Positions 36,399 through 45,852 of a stretch of 64,000 bases of DNA are shown here, in pieces. The notes beneath the pieces are model-generated. The model had not been told where the DNA came from, ran no database searches, and saw only the letters and a program-made list of their open reading frames with translations. Source of the stretch: Acinetobacter marinus (GTDB lineage Bacteria > Pseudomonadota > Gammaproteobacteria > Pseudomonadales > Moraxellaceae); assembly GCF_900096915.1 (NCBI RefSeq), contig NZ_FMYK01000001.1, positions 124,001 through 188,000 of the forward strand, given 5' to 3'. A program made the translations under genes and the position numbers. The stretch's first letter is position 1; each line of letters opens with the position of its first letter.

Positions 36399-39300
36399 GT
36401 GCTGAATATGACAAAAATGAATGCCTGCACTAAAGCGACGTTTATGTTGTCTTCACTAACACTGTCGATGTTGTTGGTGCAATATGGTCATGCCGATGTG
36501 CCTGCTGCGGGGACGGCGATTCAAAATATTGCCTATGCAAACTATACTTTGCCAGATGGTACAGAGAAAAAGACCTTATCAAATACTGTGGAAATTTCTG
36601 TTTCTGCACTGTATGCGATTAATTTAACCACGCCAATTGCGCAAGAAATTGAACCGAATCAGTTGGTGATTTGGTCAAACACGTTAACCAATAACAGTAA
36701 TACACGTGCCACCATTGCATTAAATACCATTGATACCACGGGTTTAAGCAATGTAAAAATTTATATTGATTCAAATAACGATGGTCAATTTGACTCTAGC
36801 GATCAAGAATTTACCCAGAACATTTCACTGAATGTTGGTGAAAGTATCAATCTGTGGGTGGTTGCTACAGCAAGTTCATCATTAAGTGATGGGCAAAAGC
36901 TCGATTTACCGATTAAAGCGGTTGTACTCGAAGATCTTGATGTAACTGACGAGGCGGTAGATAGTGCGTTTGTCATGATTCCTCAGCTTGTGGCGACCAA
37001 AGCGGTACAGCAACAATCTTTTGATCCTGACAATTCCACCGATTATGACTTGGACTATACCTTACAAGTCAGTAATAAAAGTGCCCGTGCAGCACAGCCA
37101 ATTGAGGTGATGATCGATGGGCAAAACCAAAAAATGGTATTATTGGTCGATGACATTCCTGCCAATACCACATTCAAATCTGCTCGTGCATTAAATACCC
37201 AAGCAAAAGTATTGTATAAAACAGGGAATAATAGCTTTAGCACCACTGCGCCAACTGATCTTAGTACTATTGATCAATTGGTGATGGGTTTTCCAAATAT
37301 TGCTGCCAACACGACTGAACAAGTTGATTTCGTGGTCACCATGAACAGCAATATTGCACAAACCACAGTCAATAATACCTTTAATGTCTCTTATGCGACC
37401 ACAGGTGGCAATAAAGTTGAACCATCTAATACAGTCTCCACTGCGGTCACAGGTCGCGCTAAAATCTATAATAAAACCAGTGATTTTAATACTGTCATCG
37501 GTACAGGTAGTACAGAGCGTCCGCTATATATCGAATCTCGTAGTGCAATGTGTAATGCCGATCGTTACAGTGTAGATCGTGTCAAAATTCGTGTGCAATC
37601 TAGCAAGACTGGCGATTTAGAAGATGTGATTGCGACTGAGACCGATGTCAACTCAGGTGTGTTCCGTTATCAGTTGGCGACTTTACGCACCAGTACAGCG
37701 ATCAACTTTGATGATGTATTACAAACGGTTAAGCGTGATGAAGTTGCGATTAACCTGACCGATTGCTTGGATGCCAATAATCAATCCACGCAAAGTTTTG
37801 ATGATGTCAATACACAAGTCTTGATGGACAACGTCGGCACAGTATTTGATGCCAAAACGGGGCTGCCTGTAGCGGGTGCGACGGTCACATTGCTTGATCA
37901 GTCGGGTCAGCCGATTGGTGATAATGTGGCATTTCGTATTGATCCACAAACAGGCGCACTGATTTCTATCGCTGCGACCCAAGTGACCAATGCTGACGGT
38001 GAGTTTTATTATCCATATGTCAGCGCAGGCACGTATAGCATCAGTGTTGATACCAGTACCATTGCGGGCAATACCAAGTATCAATTCGTCAGTGATAAGA
38101 CAGTTTATCCAAGCTTCTCATCAGATAAAATCGTCAATACATCATGGTCTTATGCAGGTCAGTTTAACCTTGGACAAGGTGAAGCGGCACTGAATATTGA
38201 TATTCCAATTGATCCACTTTCAGAAGAAAGTCGCTCCAACTTATTTGTCAAAAAAGTAGCGACCGACAACGATGCAGAAGTTGGTGAGTTCGAAGAATAT
38301 ACCGTCACCGTTGCCAACCGAGGCACAACAGATGCCACAGATGTGTCGATCAAAGACACATTGCCACGTGGCTTTATCTACGTGCAAGGTTCGATGCGTG
38401 TCGATGGCACTAAGGTCGATGATCCATTAGGTGGTAAAGGCCCTTACTTGACGCTGGGCTTGGGTACACTGAATGCCAATGAAGAAGTAAAAGTCCAGTA
38501 CCGTGTCTATATCGGACCGAATGCCTTAAATGGTGACGGGATTAACCGTGTTCGTGCCAAAGATGCATCAGGTCTTGAATCCAATGAAGCCTCTGCAAAA
38601 GTCGATGTCAATCCAGGCCCGATGATTTCTGATGGGTTTATTCTCGGGAAAATTTTCACCGATTGTAATCGTAACGGTGTACAGGATGTTGGTGAAATCG
38701 GTGTGCCTGGGGTGCGTGTTTATCTTGAAGATGGTAGCTATGCGGTCACCGATAGCGAAGGCAAATACGACTTTTACGGGATTTCTGCCAAAACGCACGT
38801 GCTCAAAGTCGATCGCATCACTTTGCCAGCAGAGGCAGAGTTGCTACTGATTAGTAACCGTCAAGCAGGTGATCCGAATAGCCGTTTTGTTGATTTAAAG
38901 CGTGGCGAATTGCATCGGGCTGATTTTGCCATTTCAAGTGGTGCAGACGGCACTTGCTCTGAATCATTGATCAATCAAATTCTAAAACGTAAAGAAAGCA
39001 TCGAAGCCAACAACAGTAAACTTGAACAAATCTTACGCACCGATTTGACCATTGATCCACTGGATTACAGCGTATCTGATGTGCGTGGACAACCTGCCAG
39101 TGGCTGTATTTCTGCGCAAGGCATTAGTGCCAACTGCGCAGTGGATTATTCCAAAGAGCAACTTTCAGACATGAAAGCGGTGCAGTTTGAGCCGAAAAAA
39201 GCTGACATGACCATCAATTTGGAAAAAGCGCTGGAAAATGCCACAGACAATAAACTACAAATCTTAAACTTACGTGATGGTCAAGTGTTGCCTTATCCGC

Positions 39301-42300
39301 AAGCTACCGTGCAGATGAAAGGGACTGCGGGCACCAATCAACAGCTTTGGGTCAACGGCGAACAAGTGCCTGAAAAACGCATTGGTAAACGTGCCGTTTT
39401 GCCTGACTTCCAAGTGTCTGGTCTGGACTTTATCGGGGTGGAATTAAAGCCGGGTAAAAATACCATCGAAGCACGCCAGCTCGATATGATGGGTAATGTC
39501 CGTGAGTCGGATAAAATCGAAGTCATCGCCCCAGATCAATTAGACAAAATCGTCCTGAATGCTTCAGCGCAAGCGCCACAAGCCAATGGTGTTGACCGCT
39601 TAAATGTCGAATTAAAAATTGTCGATCGTTTTGGCACGGTGGTGTCGAGTCGTACACCGCTCACCATCCAATCCAATATTGGTACGGTTGAACTGGAAGA
39701 TTTGGATAAAAAAGAACCGGGCATTCAAGTCTTTGTTGAAGGTGGTACGTTAATCGTACCGATTCAATCGCCAAATGAAGCGGGCGAAGGCATTTTGTCT
39801 GTGGAAAGTGGTATTTTCCATAGCAGTACCCCTGTACGCTTCTTGCCGAATCTTCGTCCGATCATCGCAACGGGGATTATCGAAGGTGCGATTTCTTTTA
39901 AAGATTTTGATCCGAGCGAGTTAAACAAAGTCGATTCGAATGATGGTTTTGAAGAAGAACTGAATGAAATTGCCGACTCGAATAATGGCAAGAGCAAAGT
40001 CACGGGTCGTGCAGCCATGTTCCTCAAAGGCAAAGTCAAAGGCGAATATTTGCTGACTTTGGCGTATGATTCAGACAAGGATAAAAACCAACGCCTGTTC
40101 CGTGACATTCGTCCCGATGAATATTATCCAGTGTACGGCGATTCTGCAGCGAAAGGCTTTGATGCACAGTCGACCAGCAAACTCTATATTCGTGTCGATA
40201 AAGGGCGTTCGCATATCATGTACGGCGACTATGTGACCCGCACCGACAATGATGAAGGCTTATCACTTGGGCAATATAGCCGTTCATTGACAGGTGTGCG
40301 TGGCGTGGTTGAAGGCGACAAATATAAAGTCACTGCCTTTGCAGCGGAAACCAACACCGAACAAGTCGTGACTGAACAACGAGCACTGGGGATTTCTGGG
40401 CCATATAGTCTGGGTAATGTTGATGTCGATGATATGCTGGAAAATAGCGAAAAAGTCGAAATCATCATTCGTGATCGTAACAATCCAGGCTTAATTATTT
40501 CCTCAGAAACGCTAACTCGCTTTACCGACTATGAAGTGGATACATTTACCAACAGTATCTATCTTAAAGAGCCAGTATCGAGTGTCGATGCCAATCTCAA
40601 CCCAGTGTATTTGCGAATCACGGTTGAATCCGATCAAGGTGGTGACGAGTATATCGTTGGCGGTGTGTCTGGATCGTATAAAATCACCGATCGTGTCAAA
40701 GTCGGCGCTTCGCACGTACAAAGTGACAACCCACTGAATAAAGAAAAACTCAGCAGTGCCAACACCGTGATTAACTTTGCCAAAACAGGTAAGTTGGTTG
40801 CTGAATATGCACGCTCAGATGTCAATGTCAGCGACCTGAACCAATTGACACAAATCAATGTTGATCCATCAGAAACAGGTGAAATCACAGGCGATGCCTA
40901 TCGTATCGAGCTGGATTATGCTTATAAAAACATGGACTTTAGAGCTTATCACAACCGTGCCGATGAAGGCTTCTACAATACTTCATCACCAGTTTCATCT
41001 GGACGCAGTGAAAGTGGCATCAAGGCCCGTATGAATGTCGATAAAATCGGTTTGTTTAATATCGAGTTTGTCCGTACTGAAGATTTGGATAATGGCGTAA
41101 ACCAAGGTGTGTCAGCGAGTGTACAACGTGCGATTAACAAGATTCTATCGATCGAACTCGGCTTGCGTTATTATGATGAAACCGAAGATGCTGCCACTGA
41201 AAACACCGATCAAATCACGCCATATAGTGGCACCACAGTTCGTGCCAAACTGACCAGTCAATTGCCTTGGGAAGGTTCTAACGCTTTTGTCGAGTACGAA
41301 CAAGACATCGAAGAATCGGATCGTAAGGTGTTTGCTGTTGGTGCAAATTATCAAATCAATTCAAAACTGCGCGCTTATGGTCGTCATGAGTTGGTATCGA
41401 GTATTAGTGGATTGTATGAGCTCAATGATACTCAGCGCCGTAACGTGACTGTATTTGGTTTGGAAAGTCGCTATAACAATGATGCCACGGCGTTCAGTGA
41501 ATATCGTGTTCGTGATGGCATCAGCGCACGTGAGGCAGAAGCAGCGATTGGTTTGCGTAACCGTTGGGAACTTGAAAAAGGCTTTTATGTCAATGCTGGC
41601 TTTGAGCAAGTCAAAGCTGTTTCAGGTAAAAATGATCAAAGTGCAGATAATACCGCAGCCAGCTTAGGGGTTGAATATTTGGCGCCTGAAAATTGGAAAG
41701 CAGTTGGGCGTATTGAAGCACGTTGGGCGGAGCAGTCTGACACCATTTTGAATAATCTCGGTGTGGCGTATAAATACTCTGATGATGTGACCTTGCTTGC
41801 CAAAAACGTATTGAGCTTTATTGATAATCAAAGTGAAAATAGTGGCAATCGTTTTGTCAATCGTTTCCAGCTTGGCTTGGCATATCGTGATACAGCGACC
41901 AATCGCTTTGATGCGCTGAGCAAGATTGAATATCGTTATGATAAGAACGAGACTGACTTAGACAATACCTATTTGAAACACGTCTATATCTTATCCAATC
42001 ATATCAATTATCATCCGACACGTGCGCTGACGCTATCTGGACAATATGCGCTGAAAAAAGTTGACACCACCTATTCTGGATTGCAGTCTGATGGCATCAC
42101 GCACATGCTCAGTGGTCGTGCCATGTATGACATTAATGAGCGTTGGGATGCGGGTGTACACAGTGGATTATTATGGTCTGATGTCAGCGACGGCAAACGC
42201 TTATTGATTGGTGGTGAGGTTGGCTATTTGGTTGCGGCAAATCTTTGGGTATCAGGTGGTTATAACTTCTCTGGTTACGAAGATGAAGATCTAGTCGATA

Positions 42301-42404
42301 GCGATACCACGGTGCAAGGACCATATTTGCGCATGCGCTTCAAGTTTGATGAAAATCTATTTAAACGCAAAAATGCTACAGTCAATGCGTCGATGGAGCC
42401 ATAG
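36399..42404 (+). CDS. Giant outer-membrane protein: DUF11/SdrD-like Ig modules plus C-terminal beta-barrel
   Basis: A 2001-residue exported protein with a signal peptide of about 32 residues. The mature N-terminus VPAAGTAIQNIAYANYTLPDGTEK mirrors the 909-residue neighbour. N-terminal beta modules follow, with a calcium-type loop at 124-129. A carboxypeptidase-regulatory-like domain (about 480-590) comes next, then a DUF11 module (about 613-735) and an SdrD B-like module (about 748-800: GKIFTDCNRNGVQD, loop 755-760). A linker region precedes a long series of amphipathic strands from about 1200 to the end, closing in YLRMRFKFDENLF, as in outer-membrane barrels. GTG at 36399 has AAGG 8 bp before it. 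Not a usual TonB receptor: no plug motif was recognised. Confidence 0.78.
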   Translation: MLNMTKMNACTKATFMLSSLTLSMLLVQYGHADVPAAGTAIQNIAYANYTLPDGTEKKTLSNTVEISVSALYAINLTTPIAQEIEPNQLVIWSNTLTNNSNTRATIALNTIDTTGLSNVKIYIDSNNDGQFDSSDQEFTQNISLNVGESINLWVVATASSSLSDGQKLDLPIKAVVLEDLDVTDEAVDSAFVMIPQLVATKAVQQQSFDPDNSTDYDLDYTLQVSNKSARAAQPIEVMIDGQNQKMVLLVDDIPANTTFKSARALNTQAKVLYKTGNNSFSTTAPTDLSTIDQLVMGFPNIAANTTEQVDFVVTMNSNIAQTTVNNTFNVSYATTGGNKVEPSNTVSTAVTGRAKIYNKTSDFNTVIGTGSTERPLYIESRSAMCNADRYSVDRVKIRVQSSKTGDLEDVIATETDVNSGVFRYQLATLRTSTAINFDDVLQTVKRDEVAINLTDCLDANNQSTQSFDDVNTQVLMDNVGTVFDAKTGLPVAGATVTLLDQSGQPIGDNVAFRIDPQTGALISIAATQVTNADGEFYYPYVSAGTYSISVDTSTIAGNTKYQFVSDKTVYPSFSSDKIVNTSWSYAGQFNLGQGEAALNIDIPIDPLSEESRSNLFVKKVATDNDAEVGEFEEYTVTVANRGTTDATDVSIKDTLPRGFIYVQGSMRVDGTKVDDPLGGKGPYLTLGLGTLNANEEVKVQYRVYIGPNALNGDGINRVRAKDASGLESNEASAKVDVNPGPMISDGFILGKIFTDCNRNGVQDVGEIGVPGVRVYLEDGSYAVTDSEGKYDFYGISAKTHVLKVDRITLPAEAELLLISNRQAGDPNSRFVDLKRGELHRADFAISSGADGTCSESLINQILKRKESIEANNSKLEQILRTDLTIDPLDYSVSDVRGQPASGCISAQGISANCAVDYSKEQLSDMKAVQFEPKKADMTINLEKALENATDNKLQILNLRDGQVLPYPQATVQMKGTAGTNQQLWVNGEQVPEKRIGKRAVLPDFQVSGLDFIGVELKPGKNTIEARQLDMMGNVRESDKIEVIAPDQLDKIVLNASAQAPQANGVDRLNVELKIVDRFGTVVSSRTPLTIQSNIGTVELEDLDKKEPGIQVFVEGGTLIVPIQSPNEAGEGILSVESGIFHSSTPVRFLPNLRPIIATGIIEGAISFKDFDPSELNKVDSNDGFEEELNEIADSNNGKSKVTGRAAMFLKGKVKGEYLLTLAYDSDKDKNQRLFRDIRPDEYYPVYGDSAAKGFDAQSTSKLYIRVDKGRSHIMYGDYVTRTDNDEGLSLGQYSRSLTGVRGVVEGDKYKVTAFAAETNTEQVVTEQRALGISGPYSLGNVDVDDMLENSEKVEIIIRDRNNPGLIISSETLTRFTDYEVDTFTNSIYLKEPVSSVDANLNPVYLRITVESDQGGDEYIVGGVSGSYKITDRVKVGASHVQSDNPLNKEKLSSANTVINFAKTGKLVAEYARSDVNVSDLNQLTQINVDPSETGEITGDAYRIELDYAYKNMDFRAYHNRADEGFYNTSSPVSSGRSESGIKARMNVDKIGLFNIEFVRTEDLDNGVNQGVSASVQRAINKILSIELGLRYYDETEDAATENTDQITPYSGTTVRAKLTSQLPWEGSNAFVEYEQDIEESDRKVFAVGANYQINSKLRAYGRHELVSSISGLYELNDTQRRNVTVFGLESRYNNDATAFSEYRVRDGISAREAEAAIGLRNRWELEKGFYVNAGFEQVKAVSGKNDQSADNTAASLGVEYLAPENWKAVGRIEARWAEQSDTILNNLGVAYKYSDDVTLLAKNVLSFIDNQSENSGNRFVNRFQLGLAYRDTATNRFDALSKIEYRYDKNETDLDNTYLKHVYILSNHINYHPTRALTLSGQYALKKVDTTYSGLQSDGITHMLSGRAMYDINERWDAGVHSGLLWSDVSDGKRLLIGGEVGYLVAANLWVSGGYNFSGYEDEDLVDSDTTVQGPYLRMRFKFDENLFKRKNATVNASMEP

Positions 42405-42406
42405 TG

Positions 42407-43378
42407 ATGAATAAACCAGCGATGAATCAAAAAGCTGTGAATAAACAAGCAATGACGAAAAATTTGAAAAAGTCGGCAATAATGAAGCAGGGCGTTCAAT
42501 ACTCAGCACTGATCGCAGCAATGTCGTTTGCTGTGGTTGGCTTACATTCGACCGTCGTGTTCGCTGTTGAAAATGATGTCGTCGCTGTTGAAAATAATAT
42601 GGTTACTGCAGAGAATGTCACGAACACTGCAACTGAGCCTATGCTTAACACAAGTCCAGTCAGTGTAGAAAACGCAGTTACATCATCTGCAGCTGACATC
42701 ACCGCTGAAAAGGAACGCACACCAAGCCCATCACTGCCACCGATTGATGAGTCAACCTATATTGCCAATCCGAAAGATAAAGACGTTGCTGCACTGCAAG
42801 CACACTTATTGCCATTTTATGCGGATAAAGACGCTGTGCAGTATTATCATGCAAAAAAAGCAGCCACATGGCTCAGTTATGCTGCACATGAGGGCAGTGA
42901 ACGTGCGCCAAAGAAAACCATGCGTAAAACGGCATTGGCGGAAGCAGAGCGTATCATCAGTGCGTTAGAGCAGGGTCAAGCCGATCAGCTGAGTCTAACC
43001 ACGACAGTGCCTAAAGGCTCAGAAGTAATGCGCCGTGATCTCTGGAGCAATGCGGAATGGTTAAAATATCAAACAGGGTTTAGTTGTGCCCAATCGCAAG
43101 TTGCCCAAGCCGAAGTGATGTTGGTCTGGGCAGCCGCAGAGCAATGCGAATTGGGTTGGCGTCATTCTCGAGAAAAGTTCTTGGCGGCACAGCGCCTGCT
43201 GGATAAAGCCAATGATCAAGCCTTGAGCTGTCAATCTCAGCAGGGTCAAGCAACGTTCCGTCAAGACATGCCAAAAATCAATTATCCTTCTTTTGATGCG
43301 TTGAACGGTGGTCAAAATATTTGCCAAGGGGTCAAAGGTGCATGGCCAATCTGGGCACCCGCAGCGGCGTCAGAATAA
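42407..43378 (+). CDS. Small exported partner of the barrel protein, unknown function
   Basis: A 323-residue protein, 2 bp after the giant gene. The start is uncertain: ATG at 42407, or later ATGs. The signal peptide is clearest from MKQGVQYSALIAAM to FAVEN (about 26-57). The mature part has a Val/Ala/Glu/Asn-rich low-complexity stretch, then PSPSLPPIDESTY. A helical domain (about 125-320) follows, rich in Gln and Ala, with three cysteines (FSCAQ, EQCELGW, SCQSQ) and a fourth at NICQGV. It resembles no family I can name. Translational coupling to the barrel gene argues for joint function. Confidence 0.68.
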   Translation: MNKPAMNQKAVNKQAMTKNLKKSAIMKQGVQYSALIAAMSFAVVGLHSTVVFAVENDVVAVENNMVTAENVTNTATEPMLNTSPVSVENAVTSSAADITAEKERTPSPSLPPIDESTYIANPKDKDVAALQAHLLPFYADKDAVQYYHAKKAATWLSYAAHEGSERAPKKTMRKTALAEAERIISALEQGQADQLSLTTTVPKGSEVMRRDLWSNAEWLKYQTGFSCAQSQVAQAEVMLVWAAAEQCELGWRHSREKFLAAQRLLDKANDQALSCQSQQGQATFRQDMPKINYPSFDALNGGQNICQGVKGAWPIWAPAAASE

Positions 43379-43410
43379 ACGAATAGAGTACGTCTTGTCT
43401 TATTTATGCC

Positions 43411-44421
43411 TTAAATGGCTTGTGGTGAGATCCCAGACCAGCGCTTAAATGCACGCCTAAAATTGTTGGCATCATTGATTTGTAGATATTCAGACACTTG
43501 TTCGGTCTTATAACCATAAATCCGATATAGCTTGATCGCAGTATGTAGACGACATTGATCAACTTGTGCTTGAAAATGGGTATGGTGCTTTTTCAATTTA
43601 CGTTTCAATGTTGCAGGACTCATTGCAAAGTATTCTGCTGTATGTTCAAGCTGAATATTATGTTGAATGTTTTGCATCAAATAGTGATACAGCAACGTTA
43701 AAAATGACTGTTCGATGCCCATCATTTCAAAATGGCTTAGCGCCTGTTTGTGGCTGGTTTGCGCCAAGATACTTGAGGCATTCGGTAGCGGCGTATACAG
43801 ATATTGACGATCCAAAATCATCATATTCATTGGGCGATTAAACTCGACATGATCCCCAAGATGCACCCAATATTGTTCGATATACTCGGGTTCTTCGCCA
43901 TGAAATTCATAGTGCCACGGTAGTTTTTGCCCATAGAGCTGTCGAGTCAGCGCTTGGATTGCCGACATGGCACTTTCGATCAGATGTTGACTGTCAGGGT
44001 TATTTTCATCGAGCCAATATAGGTAGAGATGTTGCTGACTTTCAAATAATTGAGGGGTCAGCCAAGGGCAGAGCAGGCTAGAAAATGTGACATAACGCTG
44101 TAGCGCTTCTGCAATGCTATTGGCATAGAGCAAGCTATGCTGTGCCTCGTGAAATGGCGTAATCAACGTGCGCTGACCGAATAAAAAATGAATATCATGT
44201 TGATTGGAAAATGTACTGATATTCTTTAACACCTGTCGTATTTGCTCGACAGAGATTCGTTTTTTTGCAGATAAAATATCCTCAAGAAAAATCCCACTAC
44301 CACGCAATACCAAATCGTGTGAGATGTCATGACTGTGACAAATGTCCATCAAGATCGACAGCTGATGATGCGCTGGAATATAGCGATAGTCACACTCGAA
44401 AGCATGCTGAAACTTGCTCAT
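43411..44421 (-). CDS. AraC-family regulator
   Basis: A 336-residue transcription factor. The N-terminal ligand domain (about 20-205) belongs to the arabinose-binding-like (OruR-type) class. The C-terminal double helix-turn-helix (about 240-336) has SPATLKRKLKKHHTHFQAQVDQCRLHTAIKLY and the second recognition part INDANNFRRAFKRWSGISPQ, the classic AraC signature. Its start overlaps the stop of the GGDEF-type gene (ATGA, 44418-44421), so they form a coupled pair. The target genes are unknown; the surface-protein cassette converges with it. Confidence 0.88.
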   Translation of the reverse strand: MSKFQHAFECDYRYIPAHHQLSILMDICHSHDISHDLVLRGSGIFLEDILSAKKRISVEQIRQVLKNISTFSNQHDIHFLFGQRTLITPFHEAQHSLLYANSIAEALQRYVTFSSLLCPWLTPQLFESQQHLYLYWLDENNPDSQHLIESAMSAIQALTRQLYGQKLPWHYEFHGEEPEYIEQYWVHLGDHVEFNRPMNMMILDRQYLYTPLPNASSILAQTSHKQALSHFEMMGIEQSFLTLLYHYLMQNIQHNIQLEHTAEYFAMSPATLKRKLKKHHTHFQAQVDQCRLHTAIKLYRIYGYKTEQVSEYLQINDANNFRRAFKRWSGISPQAI

Positions 44422-45386
44422 TGCGTCGCCTCCGATGTTGTTGCAAATGGATTGGGCTGAGCAACTGGTCGACGTTGCTTAGAAGCAAGTTCTGTCGATT
44501 TGAGATGAATTAATTGTTGGTTGAGGCGTTTGAGTACAGTTTGTGCCGAGCGATCGATCACTTCACAGTAAGTCGTGCGAGCGTGTAACGGAATCAGTTG
44601 GTTGGACTGACGGTGGAAATATTGACTATGGCTAATCAGTTTTTCCAAAGCGATGCACATGGCTTGTGCCTGCTGATGGTCAGTATTGCACATCAAAATC
44701 GTAAAGCGATCACCCGCATAACGACACAGCAAATCCGTCTGGCGTAGATTCAAACTGATCAATTGCGAGATATGCTGCAATATTTGCGAGCCTTCATCAT
44801 AGCCATAGTCTTGATTAATCTGATTAAAATTAACCATATCCAATAAAATTACACTGTGTGTATCTGATGGATTTTTTTCAATCATATGATTGAGCTCAGA
44901 TTTAAAATAATTGGCATCGGCAAGTGGCGTCAGCGCATCGAATAGACGATGATCACGGAAAATACGTTCTCGCTTTTGCATTTGCTTGTTGATGGCAAGC
45001 TGTTCTTGATGCCAAAAATACACCGCCAAAGTCAGCAAAGTTAAACCTATCGGAAATGGTACTGACTCAAGCCACGTATCCCATTGAATCTGCGCTGGAA
45101 TCTTAATAAATTCATCCAACACATCCATCCACAGATGAAAAAAAGTAAAACACAGCCCATAGACAAAAAGTGTGGTGACTTGCCCATGAATACGACTTTT
45201 CAGCACCAGCACTAGCCATAACAGCGCAAACGCAGCCGCTCCGCCTTCGCCTAAAATATCGATCCATTTCCATGTTTGAAATGCTTTGACATCACCAAAC
45301 TGTAAAAATAAGGCGATGCTGAGCACACAGCACAGCATCAGTACGCCGATGATGATCGAAAATGGATGTTGTCGAAGTCGCTTCAT
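44418..45386 (-). CDS. Membrane protein with degenerate GGDEF domain
   Basis: A 322-residue protein. Four to five membrane helices lie in the first 130 residues: ISIIIGVLMLCCVLSIALFLQF-like, AAAFALLWLVLVL, LFVYGLCFTFFHLW and FPIGLTLLTLAVYF. A GGDEF-like domain occupies about 150-310. The first metal aspartate is present in LLDMVNFNQINQDYGYDEG. The signature, normally RYGGDEF, is RYAGDRF (about 222-228 from this start), replacing Gly by Ala and the essential Glu by Arg. Diguanylate cyclase activity is thus doubtful; a nucleotide-sensing role is possible. ATG at 45386 is preferred to the TTG at 45392. Confidence 0.82.
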   Translation of the reverse strand: MKRLRQHPFSIIIGVLMLCCVLSIALFLQFGDVKAFQTWKWIDILGEGGAAAFALLWLVLVLKSRIHGQVTTLFVYGLCFTFFHLWMDVLDEFIKIPAQIQWDTWLESVPFPIGLTLLTLAVYFWHQEQLAINKQMQKRERIFRDHRLFDALTPLADANYFKSELNHMIEKNPSDTHSVILLDMVNFNQINQDYGYDEGSQILQHISQLISLNLRQTDLLCRYAGDRFTILMCNTDHQQAQAMCIALEKLISHSQYFHRQSNQLIPLHARTTYCEVIDRSAQTVLKRLNQQLIHLKSTELASKQRRPVAQPNPFATTSEATQ

Positions 45387-45852
45387 GCTCAATAACTACC
45401 GCATTTAAAAATAAAAAAATGACATGCATGTGTTGCACATTCAACGACACATGGTGTGAAGTGTGATGTTTGTCAGTGACATGTCCGATGAATTGAATAA
45501 CTAGAAAAACAAAATTTGATGACAACTTGATGGCAATGTGACAGTCATATCAGCTCAAGCATTATTTTAAAAATGCGCCGTATGTGCTGTTTTTGATGGA
45601 TCAGCGAAGTTGTTGGATACATCGAAATAGATGCTGAACAGGCATTTTGCCTAGCAATGCTGGGCTTGATGGCGCATCAGTGCCAAAGTCAAATTAGCTC
45701 AAAACATCAATAATCCTTCTAAAAATCTCAATAAATCAATCAAATAAGAAATTGCTGTCACAGAAGATTCATATTTAGATTTTATTGTGCAGTCATCCAA
45801 ATCAAGTTCGTGACTTTTCATTTTTATGGTTAATTTTATGGGGCGAAGCACA
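45387..45852. other. 466-bp divergent intergenic region before the phytate module
   Basis: AT-rich gap between the GGDEF-type gene and the TonB-receptor gene. It holds the candidate PhoB box at 45755-45772 and many short direct CATG/CAC motifs near 45425-45490. No RNA gene or repeat family was recognised. Confidence 0.5.
45755..45772 (+). promoter_or_regulatory. Candidate PhoB (Pho) box with adjacent -10
   Basis: CTGTCAC (45755-45761), a 4-bp spacer AGAA, then GATTCAT (45766-45772). This is the 11-bp period of the Pho box (two CTGTCAT repeats 4 bp apart), with about 10 of 14 positions matching. TATTGT at 45783-45788 lies 10 bp downstream, where a -10 is expected. It sits 80 bp before the receptor gene of a phosphate-scavenging module. 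Confidence 0.4.

Noticed and set aside
45425..45500. Cluster of CATG/ACATG and CAC motifs in the gap before the phytate module
   Set aside because: They do not form a regular spacing or palindrome that I could defend; AT-rich intergenic DNA often gives such patterns.
45490..45560. Reverse-strand CTGTCAC and TTGTCAT that could make a second Pho box before the GGDEF-type gene
   Set aside because: The two heptamers are not at an 11-bp period, and the downstream genes have no link to phosphate.
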